DNA of 64,000 nt from Azoarcus sp. DN11 (GCF_003628555.1 NZ_CP021731.1:2728001-2792000); one strand, 5' to 3'. Shown: positions 45,612 through 54,987, numbered from the stretch's first letter. Numbers and translations are program-made. Notes: a model not told the origin generated them from the letters alone.

Positions 45612-46300
45612 GCCCGCCCTCCGCGCGCCAGGCGTTCCGCAGTCGTGAGCGCCACCTTGTCCCGCACATACAGCGGGGCGGCTAGCTCCGCAGCAACCAG
45701 CCCGCCGTCGAGCGCGAGACGCGCCCCCAGGCGCGCGATGTCCGCCGCGCGCGCTACCGCATCGCGTTCCACGGCGCCAAGCGCCTCCAGCACGGCAGGC
45801 GGAATGCGGTCTCCATAGGCGGCGAACGCCGAACCGATCCCGAACCACTCGCCATCCCCGGGCAGCGTCATCAGTTCCGGCGCACAGCAGCACGGTGGCG
45901 CCACTTCCACCGGAAAGCCGTCCCGCATCCGATACGCGGCGGAATACACTTCCCCCATGCGCGCATCGGTCGCGACATGGATCGAATCCCCGACTCCCTG
46001 CATCGCCAGCGCTTCCAGACTGCACACCGGCGCCACGCCCAGATCCGCGCCCATCGCCAGCCCCTGCGCCACGCCACATGCAAGGCGCAGGCCGGTGAAC
46101 GCCCCGGGACCCGCGCCGAACGCGATCGCGTCCAGCGCAACGAGCGCAAGGCCGGCATCCGCTAGCAGGATCTTCAGGGTGGGCAGCAGACGCTCGGAGT
46201 GGTTCGAATGCCCTTCAAGACGACGTTCGACGGTCTCGCCGTCAATCAACAGGGCCACACTCGCGTGCTCGCACGAGGTTTCGATCGAGAGAATTTTCAT
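45608..46300 (-). CDS. tsaB: tRNA t6A biosynthesis protein TsaB (YeaZ)
   Basis: 230 residues. TsaB is a partner of TsaD in the threonylcarbamoyl transfer to A37 of ANN-decoding tRNAs. It has the ASKHA-fold opening MKILSIETSCEHASVAL and the conserved AFGAGPGAFTGLRLACGVAQ near residue 60. It is the first gene of tsaB-rimI-UDG. The upstream 72 bp (46301-46372) hold no gene. Confidence 0.95.
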   Translation of the reverse strand: MKILSIETSCEHASVALLIDGETVERRLEGHSNHSERLLPTLKILLADAGLALVALDAIAFGAGPGAFTGLRLACGVAQGLAMGADLGVAPVCSLEALAMQGVGDSIHVATDARMGEVYSAAYRMRDGFPVEVAPPCCCAPELMTLPGDGEWFGIGSAFAAYGDRIPPAVLEALGAVERDAVARAADIARLGARLALDGGLVAAELAAPLYVRDKVALTTAERLARGGRA

Positions 46301-46372
46301 AGGCCGCCCATTTTACCGGCAGCGGCCCGCGATTCGCAGCGAATCGGGAATTCGCCCGCGGGTGGCGCGCCT

Positions 46373-46807
46373 TCAACGCTCCGTCACGCTGCGGGGCCGT
46401 TCCGCATCGCGCATCGCTTCGCGCAACTCGCGGTTCAGCGTCTCACGCTGCTCGCGCGACAGCCGCCGGCGCTCCTGCGTCGCCGGATGCGAAACTTCCG
46501 AACCGTTCATGAGCGCACGGCGGAGCTCGGCCCGGCGCTGCTCCCTGGCGTTCGGGTACATCGGTGCCGTCACGCTTTCATCGGCCGAGGGAGCAGACAA
46601 TGCGCCCTCGCGCGCGAACCCGCTCTCGCGCGCGTACCCTGTGCCGGCTGCAAGTGTCGACGCAAACGCAAACAGCATCGCCACGAGGGTGCCTGCCGGC
46701 CGCCACCTGGACTGTCCGCGCTCCCGCCTCCCGGAGTGCGGACAGGATGCTATGAAGAAGAATGAATTGCGATTTGCCATGTTCGCTGCGGGATGGAATT
46801 CGCTCAC
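46373..46807 (-). CDS. Hypothetical secreted basic protein
   Basis: 144 residues from ATG 46807 (an ATG at 46780 is also possible); I do not recognise the family. A hydrophobic segment GTLVAMLFAFASTLAAGTGYA (about 39-59) looks like a signal peptide that follows a long N-terminal extension, so the true start may be further in. The C-terminal half is highly charged and helical (REQRRAELRRALMN, RRLSREQRETLNRELREAM). This resembles small periplasmic Arg/Glu-rich proteins, but no function can be named. Confidence 0.5.
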   Translation of the reverse strand: MSEFHPAANMANRNSFFFIASCPHSGRRERGQSRWRPAGTLVAMLFAFASTLAAGTGYARESGFAREGALSAPSADESVTAPMYPNAREQRRAELRRALMNGSEVSHPATQERRRLSREQRETLNRELREAMRDAERPRSVTER

Positions 46808-46880
46808 GGTTCGGACGATGAGAACATACCTTCATATTGGGAATTTCGGCACTGACAGGTGAAGATTTAGCAGGCAACGT

Positions 46881-46914
46881 GTAAGGGCGTGTTGCGTATA
46901 TCCCAAGCCCTTAC
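46881..46914. repeat. Inverted repeat before ompR
   Basis: GTAAGGGC (46881-46888) and GCCCTTAC (46907-46914) form perfect 8-bp arms with an 18-base loop. It is followed by TTAC-GAAACG-TTAC (46911-46924), a spaced TTAC pair resembling OmpR half-sites. It could serve as an operator or as an upstream-gene hairpin; no T-run follows. Confidence 0.4.
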
Positions 46915-46990
46915 GAAACGTTACCCGTAGCGCGCGAATGAACGAATGCGGTGCTGGCACGCCAAAATGTAACCGGATAGGATTCGCCCC

Positions 46991-47728
46991 ATGAACACAA
47001 AGATCCGATATCGAGTATTGCTGGTCGACGACGATGCGCGCCTGCGCGAGTTGTTGTCGCGTTACCTGCAGGAGCAGGGGTTCACCGTCAAGGCGGTCGT
47101 GGATGCTCCGTCCATGGATCGCGCGCTCCACCGCGAACATTACGACGTGATGGTGCTCGACCTGATGCTGCCGGGTGAAGACGGCCTTGCCATCTGCCGC
47201 CGCCTGCGGGCCGACCAGAATGCCATCCCAATCATCATGCTCACCGCCAAGGGCGACGACGTCGACCGCATCATCGGCCTCGAGATGGGTGCCGACGACT
47301 ACCTCGCCAAACCCTTCAACCCGCGCGAACTGGTTGCCCGCATCCACGCCGTGATGCGCCGCCAGCCGCCCACCCTGCCCGGCGCCCCGACCATCGAGGA
47401 CGAGGTCGTCAAGTTCGGCAACGTGCAGGTGAATCTCGGCGTGCGGTCGCTCACCCGCGACGGCGAAGAGATCTCGCTCACCACCGGCGAGTTTTCCCTG
47501 CTGAAGGTCCTCCTTCAGCATCCGCGCCAACCCTTGTCACGCGACAAGCTGATGGAACTGGCACGGGGGCGCGAGTACGGGGTCTTCGATCGCGCCATCG
47601 ACGTGCAGGTGAGCCGGCTGCGCAAGCTGGTCGAAGAGGATCCCGCGAAGCCGCGCTACATCCAGACCGTGTGGGGCTTCGGCTACGTGTTCGTACCGGA
47701 TGAGTCGAAGCCCGCCAGTGAAGGCTGA
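46991..47728 (+). CDS. ompR: OmpR-type response regulator
   Basis: 245 residues. The receiver domain has the acidic pocket (LLVDDDARLRE), phospho-acceptor D57 (VMVLDLMLPGEDG), the conserved threonine and lysine (MLTAKGDDVD, YLAKPFNP), and a C-terminal winged helix (FSLLKVLLQHPRQPLSRDKL, RAIDVQVSRLRKLVE). It matches OmpR more closely than other family members. The sensor-kinase gene overlaps its 3' end, as in ompR-envZ. It would control outer-membrane porins in response to osmolarity or pH. Confidence 0.94.
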   Translation: MNTKIRYRVLLVDDDARLRELLSRYLQEQGFTVKAVVDAPSMDRALHREHYDVMVLDLMLPGEDGLAICRRLRADQNAIPIIMLTAKGDDVDRIIGLEMGADDYLAKPFNPRELVARIHAVMRRQPPTLPGAPTIEDEVVKFGNVQVNLGVRSLTRDGEEISLTTGEFSLLKVLLQHPRQPLSRDKLMELARGREYGVFDRAIDVQVSRLRKLVEEDPAKPRYIQTVWGFGYVFVPDESKPASEG

Positions 47729-49160
47729 TTTGCCCGCGGCGCTCGCCGAGGAGTCGGCGCCACGCCCCTCGGCGTGGCGCGTACCGAGCCTGTCGCACTT
47801 CCTGCCACGGACGCTGCTGTGGCAGACCTTCTTTCTCATTGCGCTGCTCCTCACGCTCGCCCTCGCGACGTGGTCACAGATCTTCCGTCACTTCGAAGAG
47901 CCGGCTCGCGCCCGCAACCTCGCCCAGATGGTCGCAAGCGTCGTGAACCTCACGCGCACCGCCCTTATCAACTCGGAAACGGAACGCCGCACCGAACTGC
48001 TGATCGAACTGGCGGCGCTCGAGGGCATGCGCATCTATCCGGCCGAGGCCAGCGACGAGCTGAAACCGCTGCCGGATACGCGGGCGATGAAGCTGCTGAC
48101 GGAGGAAGTGCGCCGCCAGCTCGGAACGCACACGCGCTTTGCCTCACGCTGGAAAACCCTCGACGGTTTCTGGGTGAGCTTCCGGCTCGATCCCGACGAC
48201 GAGCAGGATTTCTGGCTCATGCTGCCGTCCGAACGCATCGAACAGACGGGCGCACTGGAATGGCTCATCTGGGGAGGCGGCGCGCTGCTTGCCGCACTGA
48301 TCGGCGCCTACATGATCGTGTCGCGGATCGGCGTACCGTTGCGCAACCTCGCGCGCGCGGCGCGCGTCGTCGGCAGCGGACGCACCCCGCCGCATCTGCC
48401 GGAAAAGGGACCGCTGGAGATCGCCACCGTCGCCAAGGCCTTCAACCAGATGGCCGGCGACCTCGCGCGCACCGACGCCGACCGCGCGCTCATTCTCGCC
48501 GGCGTATCCCACGACCTGCGCACACCGCTCGCACGACTGCGGCTCGGGATAGAGATGTCTGGCGCCCCCGACACCGACGTCCGTGCAATGGTTGCCGACG
48601 TGGAGGAGATGGACCGCATCATTGGCCAGTTCCTCGATTTCGGCCGCGGCGAGCCGCAGGAACCCCTCAAGGTGGAAGACCTGCCGGCCCTCGTCGCCGA
48701 CATCGCGGAGCCCTACCGCCTGCGCGGAATCAAGGTGCGCATGGACGCCCCGAAGAGCCTCGAGGTACCGGTCCGCACCCTGCCTCTGCGCCGTGCGATC
48801 CGCAATCTCATGGACAATGCCGTGCGCTACGCCGGCGAGGACAACCCGATCAGCCTGAGCGTGTCGGCCCGCAACGACGAAGCGCTGATCGAAGTCGCCG
48901 ACCGAGGTCCCGGCATTCCCGAAGCCGACATGGACCGCATGCGCCACCCCTTCACCCGCCTCGAAGAGGCGCGCTCCAACACGAAGGGGGCCGGTCTCGG
49001 CCTCGCGATCGTCGAACGCATCGTCACCTCGCACAAGGGGCGGCTCGAACTGCGCTCCCGCAGCGGCGGCGGCCTGCGCGCAATCATCCACCTGCCGATC
49101 CACGACGCGAGGCGCGGACGCGCGCGCCTGTTGGCGCCGGACGATACCGCCAGCGAGTAG
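47700..49160 (+). CDS. envZ: EnvZ-type sensor histidine kinase
   Basis: 486 residues from ATG 47700, which overlaps ompR by 29 bases; an in-frame GTG at 47718 is an alternative start. Two membrane helices (LLWQTFFLIALLLTLALATW at about 40-59 and WLIWGGGALLAALIGAYMIV near 190) flank a periplasmic domain. HAMP, then the H-box VSHDLRTPLARLRLGIEMS, N-box NLMDNAVRYAGED, and G-boxes DRGPGIPE and KGAGLGLAIVE follow. It is the cognate kinase/phosphatase of OmpR. Confidence 0.94.
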   Translation: MSRSPPVKADLPAALAEESAPRPSAWRVPSLSHFLPRTLLWQTFFLIALLLTLALATWSQIFRHFEEPARARNLAQMVASVVNLTRTALINSETERRTELLIELAALEGMRIYPAEASDELKPLPDTRAMKLLTEEVRRQLGTHTRFASRWKTLDGFWVSFRLDPDDEQDFWLMLPSERIEQTGALEWLIWGGGALLAALIGAYMIVSRIGVPLRNLARAARVVGSGRTPPHLPEKGPLEIATVAKAFNQMAGDLARTDADRALILAGVSHDLRTPLARLRLGIEMSGAPDTDVRAMVADVEEMDRIIGQFLDFGRGEPQEPLKVEDLPALVADIAEPYRLRGIKVRMDAPKSLEVPVRTLPLRRAIRNLMDNAVRYAGEDNPISLSVSARNDEALIEVADRGPGIPEADMDRMRHPFTRLEEARSNTKGAGLGLAIVERIVTSHKGRLELRSRSGGGLRAIIHLPIHDARRGRARLLAPDDTASE

Positions 49161-49202
49161 CACAGGACCGATCGCCGCGCCGAATGGCTATAATCCCCAC
49201 GC

Positions 49203-49811
49203 ATGAAGATTCTTTTCGACCTGCTTCCCGTCTTCCTTTTCTTCGTCGCCTACAAATTCGCCGGCCACGACCCTGCCGTGGCCCATGAACTTGCTACCCG
49301 GGTTCTCGGCGGCGGAATCGAAGCCACCCAAGCCCCCATCCTCATCGCCACCGCGGTCGCAATCGTTGCCACAGCCGGCCAGATCGCCTGGGTCTGGCTG
49401 CGGCACCGCAAGGTCGACACGATGCTGTGGATCAGCCTCGGAATCATCGCCGTATTCGGAGGCGCGACCCTCTTCTTCCACAACCCCACTTTCATCAAGT
49501 GGAAGCCGACCGCGCTGTACTGGCTATTCGGCACCACCCTCGCCGGCTCGGAACTGCTCTTCCGCCGCAACCTGATCCGCAGGATGCTCGAAGCCCAGGT
49601 CCGGCTCCCCGAGCCCGTGTGGGGACGCCTCAACCACGCGTGGACCGCATTCTTCCTGGGCATGGGCGTGCTCAATCTGTACGTGGCCTACAACTTTTCC
49701 GAGGAAGCCTGGGTCAACTTCAAGCTCTTCGGCGGCATGGGCCTGATGCTGCTGTTCGCGCTGGCCCAGGGCCTCTACCTCTCCAAACACATCCAGGAGG
49801 AAACCAGCTGA
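49203..49811 (+). CDS. yciB: Inner membrane septation protein YciB (IspA/IspZ)
   Basis: 202 residues with five predicted membrane helices. YciB-family proteins affect cell-envelope synthesis and septation. The N-terminus [20 protein letters not shown] and [18 protein letters not shown] are family signatures. The stop overlaps the next ATG (TGATG); yciB-yciI-bolA-PPIase is a compact operon. The gene starts 42 bp after envZ. Confidence 0.95.
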   Translation: MKILFDLLPVFLFFVAYKFAGHDPAVAHELATRVLGGGIEATQAPILIATAVAIVATAGQIAWVWLRHRKVDTMLWISLGIIAVFGGATLFFHNPTFIKWKPTALYWLFGTTLAGSELLFRRNLIRRMLEAQVRLPEPVWGRLNHAWTAFFLGMGVLNLYVAYNFSEEAWVNFKLFGGMGLMLLFALAQGLYLSKHIQEETS

Positions 49812-50110
49812 TGCTATACGTGCTGATGGGCGAAGACGCCCCCGGCAAACTCGAGGTGCGCATGGCCGTCCGCCCTGCGCACCTCGCACGCCTCGAAGCG
49901 CTGCGTGACGAGGGACGACTGCTCATGGCGGGGCCGATGCCCGCGATCGATTCGCCCGACCCAGGCCCGGCCGGCTTCTTCGGCAGCCTCGTCGTCGCCG
50001 AATTCGCATCCCTGGCAGACGCGGAAGCCTGGCTCGCGGCCGACCCTTATGTCATCAAGGGCGTGTTCGCCCGCACGAGCGCGCGTCCGTACAAGAAGGT
50101 CCTGCCGTGA
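49811..50110 (+). CDS. YciI family protein
   Basis: 99 residues, a small dimeric ferredoxin-like fold related to muconolactone isomerases. It has the N-terminal strand [20 protein letters not shown], the conserved histidine in [22 protein letters not shown] (H in the helix) and the family segment [17 protein letters not shown]. Function is unknown; it is regularly found beside yciB. Its stop overlaps the GTG start of the bolA-family gene (GTGA). Confidence 0.93.
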   Translation: MLYVLMGEDAPGKLEVRMAVRPAHLARLEALRDEGRLLMAGPMPAIDSPDPGPAGFFGSLVVAEFASLADAEAWLAADPYVIKGVFARTSARPYKKVLP

Positions 50111-50394
50111 CGGTGATCGACGAAATCAGGGAGCGCCTCGCGGGGCTCAATCCGCTTTCGCTCGAGATCGCGGACGACAGCGCCCTGCATGCCGGTCATG
50201 CCGGCGCGAAGAGCGGCGGGCACTATCGCATGACGATGGTGTCGGACGCATTTATCGGCAAAAATACGGTGGCACGCCACCGACTCGTATATGGCGCACT
50301 GGGCGAGCTGATGCGGACCCGCATTCATGCTCTCGCCATTCTCGCCCTGACGGCCGAAGAGGCCAAAACTCAACCCACCAGGAAGGAACCTTGA
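50107..50394 (+). CDS. BolA family protein
   Basis: 95 residues from GTG 50107, overlapping the yciI stop. The family core is [19 protein letters not shown] (histidines that can help bind a shared 2Fe-2S cluster with monothiol glutaredoxins) and the closing [20 protein letters not shown]. BolA proteins take part in iron homeostasis and cell morphology. Its last codon overlaps the PPIase start (TGATG). Confidence 0.95.
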   Translation: MTVIDEIRERLAGLNPLSLEIADDSALHAGHAGAKSGGHYRMTMVSDAFIGKNTVARHRLVYGALGELMRTRIHALAILALTAEEAKTQPTRKEP

Positions 50395-51182
50395 TGATCC
50401 GTTTTCCCAGCCGTCTTGCCCTTTGTCTCATGGCCGGCCTGATCGGCCAGGCGGCTTATGCCGCTGGTGCCGCGCCGACCGCCACCGTGAACGGCACCGC
50501 GATCCCGGCTGCGCGTGCCGAGGTCATGTTCAACGAGCAGCGAGCCCAGGGTGCGCCCGACAGCCAGCAGTTGCGTGACGCAGTCCGCGAGGAGCTGATC
50601 CGCCGCGAAGTTCTCGCCCAGGAAGCCACCAAGAAGGGCCTCGACAAGAAGAGCGAGGTCCAGGCTCAAATGGATCTCGCCCGCCAGGCCGTGCTGCTGC
50701 GCGCCTATATCCAGGACTTCGTGAAGGCGAACCCGATCAGCGAGGCGGATCTCAAGAAGGAATACGACAGCGTCAAGAGCAAGATGGGCTCGAAGGAATA
50801 CAAGCCCCGTCACGTGCTGGTCGAAACCGAGGACGAAGCCAAGGCGATCATCGCCAAGCTGAAGGCCGGCGAGAAGTTCGACGTGCTCGCCAAGCAGTCC
50901 AAGGATCCGGGCTCGAAGGACAATGGCGGCGACCTCGGCTGGAGCAATCCGGGCATGTTCGTGAAGCCGTTCTCCGAAGCGATGGTGAAGCTCGAGAAGG
51001 GCAAATTCAGCGAGACGCCGGTCAAGAGCGATTTCGGCTACCACGTCATCCAGCTCGACGACGTGCGCGACCTGAAGGCGCCGGACTTCGCCGAAGTGAA
51101 GCCGCAACTCGAGCAGCGCCTGCAGCAGCAGAAGATCGAGAAGCACATCGCAGACCTGCGCGCGAAGGCGAACGTCAAGTAA
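50394..51182 (+). CDS. Periplasmic parvulin-type peptidyl-prolyl isomerase
   Basis: 262 residues. A signal peptide (cleavage near AYA-AGAAP, residue 23) is followed by an N-terminal chaperone-like helical region (about 25-125) and one PpiC/parvulin domain (about 130-225, with YKPRHVLVETEDEAKAII and GGDLGWSNPGMFVKPFSEAM). It resembles the SurA/PrsA/CBF2 class that helps fold exported proteins. ATG 50394 has AGGAAGGA upstream. It is the last gene of the operon and is followed by a strong terminator. Confidence 0.94.
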   Translation: MIRFPSRLALCLMAGLIGQAAYAAGAAPTATVNGTAIPAARAEVMFNEQRAQGAPDSQQLRDAVREELIRREVLAQEATKKGLDKKSEVQAQMDLARQAVLLRAYIQDFVKANPISEADLKKEYDSVKSKMGSKEYKPRHVLVETEDEAKAIIAKLKAGEKFDVLAKQSKDPGSKDNGGDLGWSNPGMFVKPFSEAMVKLEKGKFSETPVKSDFGYHVIQLDDVRDLKAPDFAEVKPQLEQRLQQQKIEKHIADLRAKANVK

Positions 51183-51204
51183 GCGCTTCGGACCGCGCAA
51201 AACG

Positions 51205-51238
51205 AAAAGGGCCGCCCCGGATCGGGGCGGCCCTTTTT
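51205..51238. terminator. Strong bidirectional terminator
   Basis: GGGCCGCCCCG (51209-51219) pairs perfectly with CGGGGCGGCCC (51223-51233) around a three-base loop. It is flanked by AAAA on the left and TTTTT on the right. It lies between the convergent PPIase and acyl-CoA dehydrogenase genes and can stop transcription from either side. Confidence 0.93.
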
Positions 51239-51256
51239 CTTTTTCTTTTTCTTTTC
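51234..51256 (+). repeat. Short TTTTTC tandem repeat
   Basis: Three TTTTTC units (51234-51251) plus one TTTTC (51252-51256) directly extend the terminator's T-run. It is a simple-sequence tract that may vary in length between strains. Confidence 0.8.
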
Positions 51257-51300
51257 GGATCGCCGGCGAGACGGGGCAGCAAGCCGCCCCGTCGCGGTGG

Positions 51301-53094
51301 TCAGAACTGCGCTTCGTCCAACTCCAGCGCGCCGGCGGCACCGTTCACGACTGCGTAGGACAGCCCCGAAGCCTGCGACAGGACGTGGTCGGCATAGAAG
51401 CGCGCCGTGACGAGCTTCGCCTTGTAGAAATCGTCATCGGAACCCTCGGCGAGCCGCCTGGCCGACACCAGCGCCGCGCGTGCCATGAGCCAGCCGCCCG
51501 AGACGATGCCCAGCAGCTTCAGGAAGGGCACCGAGCCGACGGAAGCCGCCTTGATGTCCTTGCCGTAGGTCGCAACGATGTACTCGACCGCGGATTCGAG
51601 CGCGGCGATGCCGGACTCGAGGGACTTGCCGATCGCCACGAAGGCGTCGCCCTGCTGCTCCGCCAGCTGCGCCAGGAGGCCGCGCATCTCGGCGGCCAGT
51701 GCCTTGACCGTGACACCGCCCTCGCGGGCGATCTTGCGCCCGATCAGGTCGTTGGCCTGGATCGCCGTCGTGCCCTCGTAGATCGTCGTGATGCGTGCGT
51801 CGCGCAGATGCTGGGCAGCGCCGGTTTCCTCGATGAAGCCCATGCCGCCATGCACCTGCACGCCGGTGGAGGCGACATCGATCGAGTTCTCGGTCGACCA
51901 GCCCTTGACCACCGGAATCATGAGGTCGACGAACGCCTGATTCTCGGCGCGTACCGCGGCATCCGCGGAGCGGTGGGCAGCGTCGTTCGCGGCCGCCACG
52001 ACGTAGGCCAGCGCACGCATCGCCTCGGTCTGCAACTTCATCGACATCAGCATGCGGCGCACGTCCGGGTGACGGATGATCGAGACCTTCGGGCCGCCCC
52101 GCACCCCCATCTCGGTGCCCTGGATGCGGTCCTTCGCGTAGGCCAGCGCGTGCTGGTAGGCACGCTCGGCCAGCGCCACGCCTTCCATGCCGACAGCGAA
52201 GCGGGCCTCGTTCATCATGATGAACATGTACTCGAGGCCGCGGTTTTCCTCGCCCACGAGGGTGCCGATCGCGCCACCGTGGTCACCGAACGCGAGCACG
52301 CAGGTCGGGCTCGCGTGGATGCCGAGCTTGTGCTCGATCGACACGCAGTGGACGTCGTTGCGCGCCCCCGGGGTACCGTCGGCATTCAGCAGGAACTTGG
52401 GCACGACGAAGAGCGAGATGCCCTTCACGCCTTCCGGTGCATCCGGCAGGCGCGCCAGCACGAGGTGGACGATGTTGTCCGTCATGTCGTGCTCGCCGTA
52501 GGTGATGAAGATCTTCTGGCCGAAAATCCTGTACGTGCCGTCGCCCTGCGGTTCGGCACGCGTGCGCACGGCGGCCAGATCGGAACCGGCCTGCGGCTCG
52601 GTCAGGTTCATGGTGCCGGTCCATTCACCGCTCACCATCTTGGGCAGGTAGGCCGCCTTCTGTTCGTCGGTGCCGCTCAGCGTGATCGCCTCGATCGCCC
52701 CGTTCGTCAGCATCGGGCACAGGGAGAAGGCCATGTTGGCCGACTTCCACATTTCCATCACGGCAGTCGCGACCAGCTTCGGCAGACCCTGACCGCCGAA
52801 CTCGGGTTCGCAGGCGACCGCGGTCCAGCCGGCTTCGGCGAACTGCGTGTAGGCATCCTTCCAGCCCGGAGCAGTCGTGACCTTGCCGTTGTCCCATTTG
52901 GCGCCTTCCTGATCGCCCGTCCGGTTCAGCGGAGCGAGGACCTCGCTCGCGAACTTGTTCGCCTCGTCGAGGATCGCGTCGACCAGATCCGGAGAAACTT
53001 CCTCGCATCCGGGCAGCTTCGCGACTTCGTCCAGTCCCGCCAGTTCGCGCATGACGAACTGCATGTCCCGGATCGGCGCAGTGTAATGGCTCAT
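51301..53094 (-). CDS. Acyl-CoA dehydrogenase, large (~600-residue) type
   Basis: 597 residues, the size of the acyl-CoA dehydrogenases that have an extra C-terminal domain (DmdC/FadE-like). It oxidises acyl-CoA to enoyl-CoA, passing electrons to ETF. Visible are MNLTEPQAGSDLAAVRTRAE (FAD and substrate), IFITYGEHDMTDNIVHLVLA, the central helices from GLEYMFIMMNEAR, and the HGGMGFIEETGAAQHLRDAR and TTIYEGTTAIQANDL motifs. The additional C-terminal domain runs from about 445. ATG 53094 has GGGAGAAG upstream. It lies downstream of etfBA, separated by a hairpin. Confidence 0.95.
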   Translation of the reverse strand: MSHYTAPIRDMQFVMRELAGLDEVAKLPGCEEVSPDLVDAILDEANKFASEVLAPLNRTGDQEGAKWDNGKVTTAPGWKDAYTQFAEAGWTAVACEPEFGGQGLPKLVATAVMEMWKSANMAFSLCPMLTNGAIEAITLSGTDEQKAAYLPKMVSGEWTGTMNLTEPQAGSDLAAVRTRAEPQGDGTYRIFGQKIFITYGEHDMTDNIVHLVLARLPDAPEGVKGISLFVVPKFLLNADGTPGARNDVHCVSIEHKLGIHASPTCVLAFGDHGGAIGTLVGEENRGLEYMFIMMNEARFAVGMEGVALAERAYQHALAYAKDRIQGTEMGVRGGPKVSIIRHPDVRRMLMSMKLQTEAMRALAYVVAAANDAAHRSADAAVRAENQAFVDLMIPVVKGWSTENSIDVASTGVQVHGGMGFIEETGAAQHLRDARITTIYEGTTAIQANDLIGRKIAREGGVTVKALAAEMRGLLAQLAEQQGDAFVAIGKSLESGIAALESAVEYIVATYGKDIKAASVGSVPFLKLLGIVSGGWLMARAALVSARRLAEGSDDDFYKAKLVTARFYADHVLSQASGLSYAVVNGAAGALELDEAQF

Positions 53095-53126
53095 GTGTTC
53101 TTCTCCCGATACCTGTTCATATTGTG

Positions 53127-53152
53127 AAACTGCGCCCGGGTGGGCGCAGTTT
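53127..53152 (-). terminator. Hairpin between etfA and the acyl-CoA dehydrogenase gene
   Basis: AAACTGCGCCC (53127-53137) pairs perfectly with GGGCGCAGTTT (53142-53152) around loop GGGT. On the minus strand it ends AGTTTC, a short T-run, so it probably gives partial termination and separates etfBA expression from that of the dehydrogenase gene. Confidence 0.7.
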
Positions 53153-53183
53153 TCCGTACAGCTTTTTATAGTTTTTACGGCAT

Positions 53184-54116
53184 TCAACCGACCGCTTTGG
53201 CCAACTCCGGCACGACCTCGAAGAGGTCACCGACCAGGCCGTAATCCGCCACCTGGAAGATCGGCGCTTCGGGATCCTTGTTGATCGCGACGATCACCTT
53301 GGAGTCCTTCATGCCGGCCAGGTGCTGGATCGCGCCCGAGATGCCGACCGCGATGTAGAGCTGCGGCGCGACGATCTTGCCGGTCTGGCCGACCTGGTAG
53401 TCGTTCGGCACGTAGCCCGCATCGACCGCGGCGCGCGACGCGCCCAGCGCCGCACCGAGGGCATCGGCGAGCGGCTCGAGGAGCTTGTGGTAGTTCTCGC
53501 TGTTGCCCAGACCGCGGCCGCCCGAGACGATGATCTTCGCGGCACCGAGTTCCGGACGCGCGCTCTTGGTGAGCTCGCGACCCTTGACGCTGGTCAGGCC
53601 CAGGTCCGCAGCGGCGGCCACGGCTTCGACCGCAGCCGACCCGCCCTGCCCGGCCGCCTCGAAGGCGGTCGTGCGCACGGTCATCACCTTCACGGCGTCG
53701 GCCGACTTCACGGTCGCCATCGCGTTGCCGGCGTAGATCGGGCGCACGAAGGTATCGGCCGATTCCACCGCGACGATGTCGGAGATCTGCGCAACGTCCA
53801 GCAGCGCAGCGACGCGCGGGGCGACGTTCTTGCCGATGGCGGTGCTGGGAGCGAGGATGTGCGTGTAGCCCGCGGCGTTTGCGACGACCAGCGCGGCGAC
53901 GTTCTCGGCGGTCTGCGACTCGTAGTGGGCGGCATCGGCCACGCGCACCTTGGCGACACCCGCGACCTTCGCGGCTTCCGCGGCGGCTGCGCCGCAGTTG
54001 GCGCCGGCGACCAGCACGTGGATCTCACCACCGAGCTTGGCGGCGGCCGAGACGGTGTTGAGGGTGGCGGCCTTCAGGCTCGCGTTGTCGTGTTCTGCAA
54101 TAACCAGGATCGCCAT
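53184..54116 (-). CDS. etfA: Electron transfer flavoprotein alpha subunit
   Basis: 310 residues. EtfA binds FAD and forms the heterodimer that carries electrons from acyl-CoA dehydrogenases to ETF-quinone oxidoreductase. The FAD-binding C-terminal domain is clear: [59 protein letters not shown] and [20 protein letters not shown]. The start ATG 54116 is two bases after the etfB stop, so the pair is coupled. The frame is open to 54557 through etfB and is not used. Confidence 0.97.
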   Translation of the reverse strand: MAILVIAEHDNASLKAATLNTVSAAAKLGGEIHVLVAGANCGAAAAEAAKVAGVAKVRVADAAHYESQTAENVAALVVANAAGYTHILAPSTAIGKNVAPRVAALLDVAQISDIVAVESADTFVRPIYAGNAMATVKSADAVKVMTVRTTAFEAAGQGGSAAVEAVAAAADLGLTSVKGRELTKSARPELGAAKIIVSGGRGLGNSENYHKLLEPLADALGAALGASRAAVDAGYVPNDYQVGQTGKIVAPQLYIAVGISGAIQHLAGMKDSKVIVAINKDPEAPIFQVADYGLVGDLFEVVPELAKAVG

Positions 54117-54118
54117 GT

Positions 54119-54868
54119 TCAGATCACCTTCGCTTCGTTCTTGAGCTTGTCGACGAGTTGCGCAACGTCCGCGACGCGCACGCCGGCGCTGCGCTTGGGC
54201 GGCTCGGCGACTTTCAGCGTCGCCAGGCGCGGCGCGACATCGACGCCGAGGTCCGCGGGCTTCACGGTGTCGAGCGGCTTCTTCTTCGCCTTCATGATGT
54301 TCGGGAGCGTCGCGTAGCGCGGCTCGTTGAGGCGCAGGTCGGTGGTCACGACCGCGGGCAGCTTCATCTCGACGGTCTCGAGGCCGCCGTCGATCTCGCG
54401 CGTGACGGTCGCGACGCCGGCACCCAGCTGGACCTTCGACGCGAAGGTGGCCTGCGGCCAGCCCATCAGCGCCGCCAGCATCTGGCCGGTCTGGTTCGAA
54501 TCGTCGTCGATCGCCTGCTTGCCGCAGATCACGACGGTCGGCTGTTCCTTGTCGCACAGCGCCTTGAGGAGCTTGGCGACGGCGAGCGGCTGCAGGTCCG
54601 CGTCCGACTCGACGAGGATGCCGCGGTCGGCGCCAATCGCCATCGCGGCGCGGATCGTCTCCTGGCAGGCTGCGACACCGCAGCTCACCGCAACGACTTC
54701 GCTCGCCACGCCCGCTTCCTTCAGGCGCACGGCCTCTTCCACTGCAATCTCGTCGAAGGGGTTCATCGACATCTTCACGTTCGCAATATCAACGCCCGTG
54801 CCGTCTGCCTTCACTCGCACCTTGACGTTGTAATCGACTACGCGTTTGACGGGTACCAGGATCTTCAA
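54119..54868 (-). CDS. etfB: Electron transfer flavoprotein beta subunit
   Basis: 249 residues. EtfB binds AMP and contacts the dehydrogenases. The N-terminus [20 protein letters not shown] and the recognition-loop region [20 protein letters not shown] (residues ~185-205) are diagnostic. The start codon is TTG at 54868: the minus strand reads TTG AAG ATC CTG, with AAGGAG eight bases upstream. A rare start may lower its translation. The gene is divergent from the TetR regulator and its promoter region holds three operator-like palindromes. Confidence 0.97.
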   Translation of the reverse strand: MKILVPVKRVVDYNVKVRVKADGTGVDIANVKMSMNPFDEIAVEEAVRLKEAGVASEVVAVSCGVAACQETIRAAMAIGADRGILVESDADLQPLAVAKLLKALCDKEQPTVVICGKQAIDDDSNQTGQMLAALMGWPQATFASKVQLGAGVATVTREIDGGLETVEMKLPAVVTTDLRLNEPRYATLPNIMKAKKKPLDTVKPADLGVDVAPRLATLKVAEPPKRSAGVRVADVAQLVDKLKNEAKVI

Positions 54869-54987
54869 TGCCGCGCTCCTTTGCGTGTTTGGGTCGGTCG
54901 AATTGTGGAAAGGGAATTATCGCACCGCCGCACCGCGAAAAACACGCTGATACGATGGACACTTGACCGCCGACCAAAAAAATCGTT

